From IMG/VR virus record IMGVR_UViG_3300041583_000090, positions 1 to 56,021 of that record: DNA of 56,021 nucleotides. The stretch is one strand, 5' to 3'. Below are positions 8,629 to 18,200 of this stretch, piece by piece; within the stretch, counting starts at the first letter, position 1; every line of letters begins with the position of its first letter. The position numbers were made by a program, and so were the translations under genes. This DNA comes from a virus. Under the pieces are notes generated by a model. That model had not been told where the DNA came from and searched no databases. It saw nothing but the letters and a program-made list of their open reading frames with translations.

Positions 8629-9080
8629 TGGCCTACACTTGCGAAACTGTAGATTTTATTTACCCCCTGCTAGCAGATATCTATTATCCCATAGTGGAGC
8701 AGACAGCTTACGGTAACGTAAAGAAGCAATGGATATTAGATAAAACAATTTCTTGCAATTTCTCCGCAGTTGGCGCAGCTGGTAAGGAAGAGATTAAGCC
8801 CAACGTAAACATCACAAAAGATATGGTTCTTATGGGCAGGACTAGGCAAGACGTCAGGGTATCAAGTCTAGAAGTTTCTCATGCCACAACAAACATACTA
8901 ATAACAAACATAAGAGACAGCAACAAGAACCCCATATACCTAGAGACCACTGGTCCAAGAGCTGGGAACTCTACCATCTTTGAGCTAGCAACACAAGAGC
9001 CAACCGTCGGTCCATTTGGGGTAGTGGAGCTTTACAAGCTAGTCATAAAGAGATCAGAAAACCAGGGGTCGGACGTATGA
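8628..9080 (+). CDS. Putative head closure (stopper) protein
   Basis: 150 residues starting at GTG 8628, inside the upstream TAG. No Shine-Dalgarno of note is needed if translation is coupled. The protein is beta-rich with no membrane segment. Length and position between adaptor and neck protein match head-completion (SPP1 gp16-like) proteins that close the capsid after packaging. No diagnostic motif was recognised, so the assignment rests on synteny. Confidence 0.45.
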   Translation: MAYTCETVDFIYPLLADIYYPIVEQTAYGNVKKQWILDKTISCNFSAVGAAGKEEIKPNVNITKDMVLMGRTRQDVRVSSLEVSHATTNILITNIRDSNKNPIYLETTGPRAGNSTIFELATQEPTVGPFGVVELYKLVIKRSENQGSDV

Positions 9081-9754
9081 TCAATGCAAGCTACAACACA
9101 AAACTTTTTATGGAACAGATGAATAATGCTATGGAATACTCTTTAGGATTCCTGGATGGAATCCAGAAGGGCAAGAGGGGATTCCTTGATAATCTTGGTC
9201 GTTCAACAGTAGAAGCTATGAAGCAGTTCATAGACTCTATGGCCAGGGTAGATCCAGGAATGCTCCAGCACGTATATGAGTGGTCTCAATCCGGTAGTCC
9301 ATCTGCAAGACTCTACGATATAGACTATACGGTAAGCAACGTGGGGCTTTCTTTTAGGTCAAGCTTTAGACAATCCACCTCTGTAAAAGCTGGATCGAAG
9401 ACTCCTTTCTATGATAAAGCTAGGATTATGGAATCTGGAATACCCGTAAGGATAAAGCCAAGACTGGTAAAAGTTCTAGCCTTTAACGACAATGGGGAGC
9501 AGGTCTTTACCTCTAAAGAGATTCTGGTGAGTGACCCCGGAGGACCAGAGGCTCAGGGAGGGCTCGAAAGGGCCTTGGATATTTTTATAAATCAGTACTT
9601 TAGGCAATCTTTCTTAAACTCTAGTGGTATAATTAATTATCTTAACGATGTATCTATTTACAAGAAAAACTTTTCTGCTGGCTCACGTCAGGGAAAGTCC
9701 AAAGGTACTGATGTTGGATATAGGTGGATAATAAACGCAGGAGTTGCTCTCTAA
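9077..9754 (+). CDS. Putative neck / tail completion protein (HK97 gp10-like)
   Basis: 225 residues. The N-terminal 70 are helical, followed by 'MLQHVYEWSQSGSPSARLYD', a stretch typical of gp10-like neck proteins of actinophages. The middle has 'IPVRIKPRLVKVLAF' beta strands. It overlaps the previous gene by an ATGA-type junction at 9077 and the next by TAATG. A TGG-TATAAT element at 9625-9633 lies inside its 3' part and could start transcripts for the next gene. Function is inferred from motif resemblance and gene order. Confidence 0.5.
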   Translation: MINASYNTKLFMEQMNNAMEYSLGFLDGIQKGKRGFLDNLGRSTVEAMKQFIDSMARVDPGMLQHVYEWSQSGSPSARLYDIDYTVSNVGLSFRSSFRQSTSVKAGSKTPFYDKARIMESGIPVRIKPRLVKVLAFNDNGEQVFTSKEILVSDPGGPEAQGGLERALDIFINQYFRQSFLNSSGIINYLNDVSIYKKNFSAGSRQGKSKGTDVGYRWIINAGVAL

Positions 9755-10296
9755 TGGCTATACACTATCCACCAGTATTTATCAACGCATACCTTGCAGA
9801 CAAGATCTCTACAGAGCTTTCATCTAGGTTTAGTGGACCATTAAAGTTTTTCCCCACTGCCCCTACAGACATAGAAACACTTACTCAATCCTTCCCAGCG
9901 GCCGCAGGTGATGTCTTTGCAGTATTTGACAGAATGTTTAAGATGAGGAGAAGCCCCTTCCCTCACGTCAAGTGTGAGCAGCTTCTTTACTATTTCTACA
10001 AAACTGCAGGAGATCCAGAAGCCTTAATAGAGACAACACAAGTGGTTCAGGATTTATTGGACAACGGTGACGAATCAGCTCAAGACTTAAACCATTGGAT
10101 TTCTAATCTTCCAAGTGGCGAAATCGTTGGGGGTTGCCAGACCAAGAAAATAAGCGGAACAGACTTTCTTATGCCATTTTTTCATGAAATAAAAATTTAT
10201 CAACTAGAAGAAACAAGAGACATTGTTGACTTTGGAACAGCAAGGACCTTTGCTGGTAATAAAATAATAATTGATTATGAATGGCACAAATCTTAA
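9754..10296 (+). CDS. Putative tail terminator protein
   Basis: 180 residues. I chose ATG 9754 (TAATG overlap, GGAG at 9740-9743) rather than the in-frame upstream codon at 9724. The protein sits last before the tail tube gene, where the tail terminator (lambda gpU / HK97 gp10-neighbour type) lies in long-tailed phages. It has mixed alpha/beta composition with a central 'SPFPHVKCEQLLYYFYK' segment. No catalytic motif is seen. The call rests mainly on order and size. Confidence 0.5.
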   Translation: MAIHYPPVFINAYLADKISTELSSRFSGPLKFFPTAPTDIETLTQSFPAAAGDVFAVFDRMFKMRRSPFPHVKCEQLLYYFYKTAGDPEALIETTQVVQDLLDNGDESAQDLNHWISNLPSGEIVGGCQTKKISGTDFLMPFFHEIKIYQLEETRDIVDFGTARTFAGNKIIIDYEWHKS

Positions 10297-10310
10297 TACT
10301 TTAAAAAGAG

Positions 10311-10319
10311 TGTTATAAT
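10311..10319 (+). promoter_or_regulatory. Extended -10 promoter for tail tube gene
   Basis: TGT-TATAAT lies 51 nt before the ATG at 10371. The leader contains a run of seven C residues and an AGAGGTG ribosome site. The terminator at 11058-11094 closes this single-gene unit. Confidence 0.6.
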
Positions 10320-10370
10320 TAGTCTGAGGAAACACCCCCCACCTATCTATAGAAAAAAGAGGTGAAATAA

Positions 10371-11045
10371 ATGGCATATACACGTGGTTCAAGTTCCAAC
10401 ATTATCGTTGGAGCAGCAGCTCTATTCACGTTTGAGTCAGGTCCAATCGGCCAGACCGCCGGAGCAATTACGGAGGCACAGGCAGAACTAGATCTTCCAA
10501 CTTTGGAAGTCGGAACAACCTACAGAAGCACTTTGTCTGACGGGTCCGGTTACCGTAACGTAGGTTACACTATGAACGGTTTAGAAATCCAGTTCCAGCC
10601 AGACTTTGGCGAGGTTCAGGTTGACCAGGTTCTCGACGTTGCTAAACTATACAAGCAGGGTATGCAGGTTAACCTGAATACTACCTTTGCTGAATCAACA
10701 CTAGAGAACCTATTGTTCTCTCTTGCTGCAAAAGACAGCGACTTGGCTGTTGGAGCCGTAGGAACTACCTTTGCTGCCCAGGACGTGCTAAACATGTCTG
10801 CTGGTAACATCGGAGAGTGCCCTGTTGAGCGTGGTTTGGTTGCCGTTGGTCCAGGTACAGGAGACTGTTCTGCATCAGAGACAATCGAGCGTATTTATGT
10901 TGCATACCGTGCACTTTCAATTGAAAGCGTTACAGTATCAGCTAAGCGTGACGAGGCAACAATGTTTGAGGTAAGCTTCCGCTTGCTTCCAAACGATGAC
11001 GCATCGTATGGTAAGATCGTAGATCGCACCATCCCAGCTGCATAA
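10371..11045 (+). CDS. Major tail tube protein
   Basis: 224 residues, rich in Gly, Ala, Thr and Val, with alternating beta strands ('GLEIQFQPDFGEVQVDQVLD', 'TMFEVSFRLLPNDD'). It lies between the tail terminator and the tail chaperones, and it has its own promoter and strong terminator. This is the pattern for the tube subunit, which is made in hundreds of copies. It lacks an obvious C-terminal Ig extension. The tape measure length (3009 residues) implies a very long tube, which fits heavy expression of this gene. Confidence 0.78.
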   Translation: MAYTRGSSSNIIVGAAALFTFESGPIGQTAGAITEAQAELDLPTLEVGTTYRSTLSDGSGYRNVGYTMNGLEIQFQPDFGEVQVDQVLDVAKLYKQGMQVNLNTTFAESTLENLLFSLAAKDSDLAVGAVGTTFAAQDVLNMSAGNIGECPVERGLVAVGPGTGDCSASETIERIYVAYRALSIESVTVSAKRDEATMFEVSFRLLPNDDASYGKIVDRTIPAA

Positions 11046-11057
11046 TTAATATAAGAC

Positions 11058-11094
11058 ATCCCCTCTAGATTGAGTTCTAGGGGGGATTCTTTTT
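11058..11094 (+). terminator. Strong intrinsic terminator after tail tube gene
   Basis: A 12-bp stem (11058-11069 with 11076-11087, one G-T pair), a 6-nt loop and a following TCTTTTT tract. Confidence 0.92.
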
Positions 11095-11102
11095 GGTATA
11101 CT
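11094..11102 (+). promoter_or_regulatory. Extended -10 promoter candidate (leaderless geometry)
   Basis: TGG-TATACT overlaps the end of the upstream terminator T-tract. The ATG at 11109 follows after 6 nt with no ribosome site, so the transcript would begin at the A of ATG. Confidence 0.6.
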
Positions 11103-11108
11103 TATAGT

Positions 11109-11804
11109 ATGGCAACTAAAATATATGAGTATGGTTACATACATCTTGTTGACGGAACATCCGTATATATTGCCCCACTTAAAATAAAATATTTAAGAGA
11201 GTTCATGGACGCTTTCGAAAACGTCAAAGCATCAGCAACAGAAGAAGAGTCTACAACACACCTACTAGAGTGCGTAAGGATATCCATGCAGCAGTACTAT
11301 CCACAAATAGAAACCATATTTGATGTAGAAGACAGCATGGATATCAAGACCCTATACAGAATACTGGATCTGGCGGCGGGCATAAAGATTTCTAATAAAA
11401 AGAGTGAAGAGGACAAGGAGCTGCCAGAAAAAGCCAAGGAAGCTTCTGAAGACTCTTCTTGGGAAAAGCTAGATTTAGCAACCCTAGAGTCTGAGGTTTT
11501 TCAGCTGGGCATCTGGAAAGACTATGAAGACCTGGAGAGATACATGTCATTGCCAGAACTTATGGCAACCCTAAATTCTAAGAGAGAGTCTGACTATGCA
11601 GAAAAGAAGTTCTTAGCTGCCATACAGGGGGTCGACCTAGAAAAGAATTCTGGCAAAAGTAATGAGTGGGAGGAAATGAAGGCTAGGGTATTTAGCAAAG
11701 GTCAGGCTTCAAACGCAAACGACATTACCGCACTGCAGGGCGCTAACGCTCAAAAGGCAGGCTTCGGTATTGGAATGGGCATGAGTTACCAAAAAATAGA
11801 GTAG
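11109..11804 (+). CDS. Tail assembly chaperone, long paralogue
   Basis: 231 residues. I chose ATG 11109 because its product ('MATKIYEYGYIHLVDG') aligns from the first residue with the next gene ('MATTINETKEITLIDG') and because a -10 element lies exactly 6 nt upstream. The first 100 or so residues share 'PLKI..LR.FM..FE' and 'LMECV.I.MEQY'-type patterns with that gene. The C-terminal 120 residues ('LESEVFQLGIWKDYEDLERY', ending in a Gly-rich 'GFGIGMGMSY' tail) match the extension of G-T-type chaperones that bind the tape measure. Usually the two forms come from one gene by frameshifting; here they are separate genes. Confidence 0.72.
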   Translation: MATKIYEYGYIHLVDGTSVYIAPLKIKYLREFMDAFENVKASATEEESTTHLLECVRISMQQYYPQIETIFDVEDSMDIKTLYRILDLAAGIKISNKKSEEDKELPEKAKEASEDSSWEKLDLATLESEVFQLGIWKDYEDLERYMSLPELMATLNSKRESDYAEKKFLAAIQGVDLEKNSGKSNEWEEMKARVFSKGQASNANDITALQGANAQKAGFGIGMGMSYQKIE

Positions 11805-11809
11805 CTTTG

Positions 11810-11818
11810 TGGTATAAT
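11810..11818 (+). promoter_or_regulatory. Extended -10 promoter candidate
   Basis: TGG-TATAAT lies after the long chaperone gene. A 6-bp inverted repeat (AACCAA/TTGGTT, 11825-11839) follows in the leader, then AGGAGG at 11846-11851 and ATG at 11857. Confidence 0.6.
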
Positions 11819-11856
11819 TAAATTAACCAAAAATTGGTTTAAATCAGGAGGAATGA

Positions 11857-12177
11857 ATGGCTACGACCATAAACGAGACAAAAGAAATCACACTTATAGA
11901 CGGAACAAAGATTTCGGTTAGGCCACTAAAGATTTCACTACTTAGAAACTTTATGAAAAAGTTTGAGGGAATCTCCAAGGTTGCAGATGACAATGACAAG
12001 TCTATGGATATTCTTATGGAGTGTGTGCAGATTGCCATGGAACAGTACAAGCCAGAGCTAGCTGTGGATATAAAGGCTCTTGAGGATGTGTTAGACTTGC
12101 CTACAGTTTACAAGATTGTAGAAGAAGCATCCGGAATCGCTATCGGTGATTCTCTTGCAGGCAACCTTAGTCGCTAA
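11857..12177 (+). CDS. Tail assembly chaperone, short paralogue
   Basis: 106 residues, equivalent to the N-terminal domain of the preceding gene and lacking its extension. Shared features are the start 'MAT', 'DGTKISVRPLKISLLRNFMK' near residues 16-35 and 'SMDILMECVQIAMEQY' near 50-65. It thus resembles the short 'G' product of phage tail chaperone pairs. It has its own promoter candidate and strong AGGAGG. It sits directly before the tape measure, the expected chaperone client. No slippery heptamer or readthrough into a longer frame is seen at its 3' end. Confidence 0.7.
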   Translation: MATTINETKEITLIDGTKISVRPLKISLLRNFMKKFEGISKVADDNDKSMDILMECVQIAMEQYKPELAVDIKALEDVLDLPTVYKIVEEASGIAIGDSLAGNLSR

Positions 12178-12207
12178 GGTAAAAAATATAAATTAAGGTA
12201 CTAGTGA

Positions 12208-15200
12208 ATGGCTGATATTAACCCCAATATCGAAATCAATATTGACACGTCCAGTGCGATGGCGTCGATTAAGGCTCTTCAGAGTCAGATATCAGTCTTT
12301 CACCAGTCTCTTCGTGCATCTGGAGATGCATCCAGTATTCAAAAGTCAAACAACTATTCTAAAAACCTTGTAAACTCTATCAATGCCACAGGCAAGTTTT
12401 CTGCCTCTCTTGCAACGGTAGCAAAAGATACAAACACTTTCTCTAATGCATTAGAGCGCAACAAGCTTTCCATGGCAGAAACCTTTAAGTATGGAGCAGC
12501 ATCAAGCGGTAAGTTTGGAAGACTCTTTAAGACAGAGTTTGCCACCATTGAAAAGGTTACAAGGGAAAGAGTAAAGACTCTTCAGACGCAATTCGTAAAA
12601 CTAGGCTCTGACGCTAACGGAGCCATTGAAACAATCAAGGTTAGACCTCTTCGACTTGACATGGATAGTCTAGCAACTCAGACTGCGATTAACTCTCAAA
12701 AGCAACAAATCTTTAACAAGTTACTTAAGCAGGGTTCTACAAATCTTCTAAACTTTGGTAAGAACACACAGTGGGCTGGTAGGCAGCTTATGGTTGGTTT
12801 CACATTACCTCTGGCAGTGTTTGGGACTGTAGCAGGAAAAACTTTCATGGAGATGGAAGAAGCCGTAATCAAGTTTAGGCGTGTTTACGGAGAGCTCAGC
12901 ACTACTGTTTCCGAGACAGACAGCATGGTCAACTCGATTGAGCAGCTGGCAAAAAGCTTTACCAAATATGGAATAGCTATAAAAGATACCATGAACCTAG
13001 CCGCCGACGCAGCGGCCATGGGAAAGATGGGGGCGGACTTAACAGCTCAGGTAGCGGAAGCTACAAGGCTAGCAGTTCTTGGTGGAGTTGACCAGGCTAA
13101 GGCTCTAGAGACCACAATCTCTTTGACGAATGCTTTGGGTGTTTCTACAGAAGACTTGGCCAGCAAGATAGACTTCCTGAACGCTGTAGAGAACCAGACG
13201 GTTACTGCCATTGAAGACCTTACAATAGCTATTCCGAAAGCTGGACCGATCATTCAGCAATTGGGTGGCAGCGTAGAAGATCTAGCCTTCTTCCTAACAG
13301 CCATGAAAGAGGGTGGAATTAACGCCTCTGAAGGAGCTAACGCTCTAAAGTCTGGTCTAGCGTCTTTGATTAACCCCGCAGGTAAAGCTGTAGAAATGCT
13401 TCAAGGCTTCGGTATTAATGTTAATGCCATTGTAGAGGGAAATGCAGGTAACGTCAAGAACACCGTAATAGAGTTTGCTCAAGCCCTAGATACGTTGGAT
13501 CCACTAAACAGAGCAAGAGCTATCGAACAAATGTTCGGTAAGTTTCAGTTTGCCCGTATCTCAACCTTATTCAAAAACGTTGTTGACGAGGGTACTCAGG
13601 CAGGAAGAGTCTTACAGCTAACAAGAGCGACTACAGAAGAGTTAGCGATCCTGTCTCAACGAGAGCTGCAGCGCGTAGAAGACTCCCCTGGATACAAGTT
13701 TAAAAAGCAGATAGAGGACATTAAAAATGAGCTAGTTCCTCTGGGACGAGAGTTTCTGAAGCTAATAACCCCAATTATTGAATTTGCAAGTGGCCTTCTT
13801 AAGCAATTCAATAGCATGGACCAGGGAGTAAAAACCTTTGTTATGGGGCTCATAGGAGTCTTAGGACTCATAGCTCCTACTGTAATCATGTCGATCGGTC
13901 TTTTAGCTAACGGCTTTGCAAATATTATCAAGGGCTTCGGTATGGTCAATACCCTATTTGGCAGGATAGCAGGAGTATCAACCAGCGCAGCTGGAGCCAT
14001 GAACTACTTTACCCAAGAGCAATTGGAAGCCGCCGCCGTGGGAGCTTCCCTTGGTCAGATTCACTCTAACCTGGTTCAGGTGTTCTCTCTTGAGAAGGGC
14101 GCAGTAAATGCCTTGGCCGTAGCTTACAGACAAGCCGCAGCAGCAGCAGGAATTTTTGCATCTGTCCCAATGGTTCCTAGAGTATCTTCTCCTATCATTA
14201 CAAAATCTTCAACAGGAAGAAGAGCTTCTTCCCCAGGAGGGGTTCTGCCTCCGACCATACCGGGATATGCCAAGGGAATCTTAAGTCTACCTGGCCGAAA
14301 GGGTGCTGGAGATATTCTTCCAGCAATGCTAGCTCCGGGCGAAGCGGTCATTCCTGCGAAACAGTCTCAGAAGTATTCTGCGTTCCTACAAGCCATCATG
14401 AACGATGAGGTCCCAGGTTTTGCTAAGGGCGTCATGCTCGGGATGCCAGGATCTGGAAAATCCACTTCAAAAAATAGGGATGCTGGACAGCAAGTTTATG
14501 AGAGTTTCCTCCAGAGCAGCTACAGAAACGTTCCTCCAACAAACTATGGCCACCAGCTTTCACCAACATCTGGACACAGCTTTCCTATCTTTGGTCTTGG
14601 CGGAGTGTACATGGCTCCAGACGGGAAAAAAGTTTTCGTAAAGCCAGTAGTAGACGAAAACTCGGCAAACGCAGAGATGCGAGGAACACAGATTGCAAGA
14701 CAGGTTCACGGACTAAAAGCTCCAGAACAAAAAATTACTGTCATCGCTGACCCTAATGACCCAACCAGAACAAGAAGATTCTTGGCCCTAGAATCTAAAC
14801 TTGACTCAACCTTTATAAACAATGACCCCATGGCTTTGTTCAACGAGCCTCAATACTTTCAGCAACTAGTTGCATCTCTTTTGCGTGTAGACAAAGACCT
14901 TTCAGCAGGAAATGTGTTCGGCAACACCGTGGCTGATGTTGGTCCAGCTGGGGTTTTCAAGAGGGCATCGGGAATAAGAGCCTTCGAACCTAACCTTCCA
15001 TCAATGGAAGAGCAAGCTACAATAAACCTTCTAGGAATTAAAGGTGGAGCAAAGCGGGCATTTGCAGAGTCAACACTAGGCCTGATGGCAGGGATGACTC
15101 CACAACAGTATCACCAAAAGATGATTACTGAAATACAGCAAGTTCTTCCACTGCTAAAGAAAACTGTTGCTGGATTTGGATTAACGAATCCTCAAGAAGC

Positions 15201-18200
15201 AGACAGCTATCAGAATATGATCAAGAGACTTGAGTCTGGCTTGGGAGTAAACTGGTCAAGGTTCCATACCATGCACTCTGCTGTAAAAGTAGCCAAGCCA
15301 AGGCAGTCTACGAAACCAATTCCAGGCTTTGCAGACGGAGTCTTAAGTGTTCCAGGACCAAAGGGAGCAGGAGATGTTATTCCTGCAATGCTTTCTCCTG
15401 GAGAAGCTGTAATCCCTGCAGATAAGGCAAAGAAGTATCGTGGTTTTATAAGCTCTCTAATCGCCGGAAACGTTCCTGGATTTGAGCTAGGTACAGGAAA
15501 TGTGGGCGGAGCACCACAAAGGCTCAACGAAATCATGAGCTTCGTAGATCCAAGAAGAAGGTCTGCTACCGCAAGCTCGGGAATAATAGACCAGGCTGGA
15601 GGGAACTCTAAGGCTTTGGCTTCAGATCTTGCAGAGGCTGGAGTTTCTGCTAAAAACGCTATGAAGATTCTTTCCGAAGCAGCTGACAAGGCAAAGATGG
15701 GACTAGAGGAATTTAACTCTTACGTCTCCCTTGTCAAGAAATCTACCGCAGACGCTCCGAAAAACAAGCAGGGGCTCGTTCAGAATAGTCAGAAGCTGGT
15801 ATCGGACGTCCGGTCTAATTCTGGATTTAACCCAAAGAACCAGGGGGGCTCCTTTACTCATGTTGGTTCTGGAACTGAGCTCTCAGCCGGAGAAATCCTA
15901 AAAAGATCTGGTTCTGGCGACCTAAAACTTTCCCCAGGCCAAGCCAAGAACATTCAGTCTATGGACCCATCAAAGTTGGTTGGGGTCAAGTCCGGACTGG
16001 GGCTGTCCAATTTTGATCAAGAGACTAATAGGCAGCTTGACAAAGGCGGAGCAGATGTTAGCAGATTCTCCGAGGCCTTTGACGAGGCAGGATTAGAAAA
16101 ATGGAATGATTCAATAAGGTTTGGCGGGGGTAAGGTTGAAGACCTGGCTGGCCAAGCTCAGACATTGGACCAAGAATTTAGGAAACTAATATCGTCTTTG
16201 CCAGAGGGAACAAAAGTTTTCGATACAGATTCAAAGAGGCAGGACTATGAATCTGCTACAGGTAAAACGGGTGCCAGCGTTGAAAGCATGTATGGCACTG
16301 CGAGAGGCCAAGCTAAGGCTAAGGGTGCATCCAATCTGGCAGGAGTTATGGACACAGCACAGGCAACGCCAACAGAAATTCGTGACACGGGAACAAGTCC
16401 TGGTAAAAAACGTAGGGCACTCGGTCCAAAGATGGCAGAGTTACAGGTAACCCCAGCAAAAGATTCTATCAGTGATACTTCCATGTACACAGACAAAACA
16501 ATATCCGAAATGGAAGCTAGGGGGCAAGACCTTTACACTTTAGCAAGAGACAGGAATAGCCCACACAGACAAGCGGGCCCTGACGGGGAAGATGATGCCA
16601 AAGCTTATAACAAAGGATTTAACTCCAGCTCAGCTAAGGGACGATCCACTCCTCCTCCAATTCCTGAGGCTTCCGAAAAGCTAAAACAGTCTTCGACATT
16701 ACCAGACTCATTCCACGCCGCAATGGGTGCTTCACAATTTGAGCCTCCTAAAGAAGCTAAGAAAGAAATCAAGAGTGCCATCGGCGGAATGTTTAGAGAG
16801 ATGTCAGGCTCCGTAAAGAACCAGGCAAAGACTAAAGCTAAAGAGCTTGGCGAAAAAATGATCATGCCATTCGCTAAGCATCTTGCAAAGGGCACAGGCA
16901 ATATTCTTGTTAGCGAATATCAAAAAGAAAACGTTAACTACGACTCCGACACGGGGGTTACTACAAGTCAAGAGACAGGTCAAGTCCTATCTGACGAAGC
17001 TGGCTTTGACGCAGCTAACATAGCTACAGATGAACAGGGAAATCCTATCCTGACTCAAAATGGAGACCCTATGACCAGAGAGGCCTATGGCAAGGGTATA
17101 AAGAAACAAGCTTCGGCAATGAAGCGCCAAAGAATGGCAGGGAAAGCTTTTGGAGCCCTCTCAGTGGCCACTATGGGTGCTGGCATGATGTCTGGCCAAG
17201 AGGGTCCTGTAGGAGATGTCGCAAGGCAGGTTATGCCAATACTAGGTGCCTTGGCTATGATTGGTCCAATGCTTCTTGCACTAGCAGCACCTATCGCAAT
17301 ACTCGTGGGTGTTGTAGGTCTGGTTGCCTTTGGTCTGTTCAAGTATAACCAAGAACTTAATAAAGTCAGAAAAGAGTCTAGAGAGCTTGGGGAGTCCCTA
17401 GCTTCTGGCTCCAAGGCTATGGATAGGTTTGCACAATTTGCGGGAACTGTTTCTCCTACAGAGATAATGAACCAGAGAAGAGCTGGTTTAGGAACTCAAG
17501 TAACCGAGGTCCTAGGTAAAAGCGAATTTGCATCTAACTTTATAGCTAGCGACCAGGGTAAAGAGCTTGTTAAAACCGTAGAAGACGGATTAAAGACTTT
17601 GGGCAGATCAGATACAATGTCTAGAGTCTCTAATCAGTTAGCGATGGCTGTTGCCACGGGGATTCTAACTCAAGAGCAGGCCTCGAACATAGCCCTAGAG
17701 CTTGGAAGAACCCTAGAAGACTTTAGCTTTACCATGGGCGTAGTCGGAGAGCTTCAAGATCTTTTGGGTCCGAACGGAGAAAAGCTTCTAGACGGAGAAC
17801 CCATAGATTTGTTTATCTCAATGTCAAAGAGCAGCGCAAAGTCTTTTTCCAATACAGTAAAGGGGGCCCTAGAAAGTCTAAGCTCTGACGAAGGCTGGAT
17901 GAGCGCATTTGGCTTCGGAGAAGAGGCCAAGATTTCGTTTACGGCTGGTGCCATCACTGGTTTCTTTGAAGAGCAGCAAATGCAGCTGGACGGACTGGCA
18001 GTTGCTCAGCAAAAGTCAATAGACAAGATCCTGGAAGAGGCAAGAGCCCTAGAAGCTTCGGGTAAAGTCCAACAGGCTAATGCAAAATTTGCAGAAGCAG
18101 AGCTTTTGAGAGACAGTCAGCTTTCCGACAGAGTCTTAATGCAAAAAGAATATAGCTCTGCTCTAGAGGAAACCCTTGGCCTTCTGGATGCTGGCGACAG

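Noticed and set aside
9625-9633. TGG-TATAAT inside the neck protein gene as a promoter
   Set aside because: It encodes Gly-Ile-Ile in frame and lies 120 nt before the next start. Possible, but not supported beyond chance.
11385-11415. Possible -1 frameshift site in long tail chaperone gene (AAT AAA AAG)
   Set aside because: A -1 shift would end at once and give a short form, but the site is not a canonical X-XXY-YYZ heptamer and a separate short paralogue exists.
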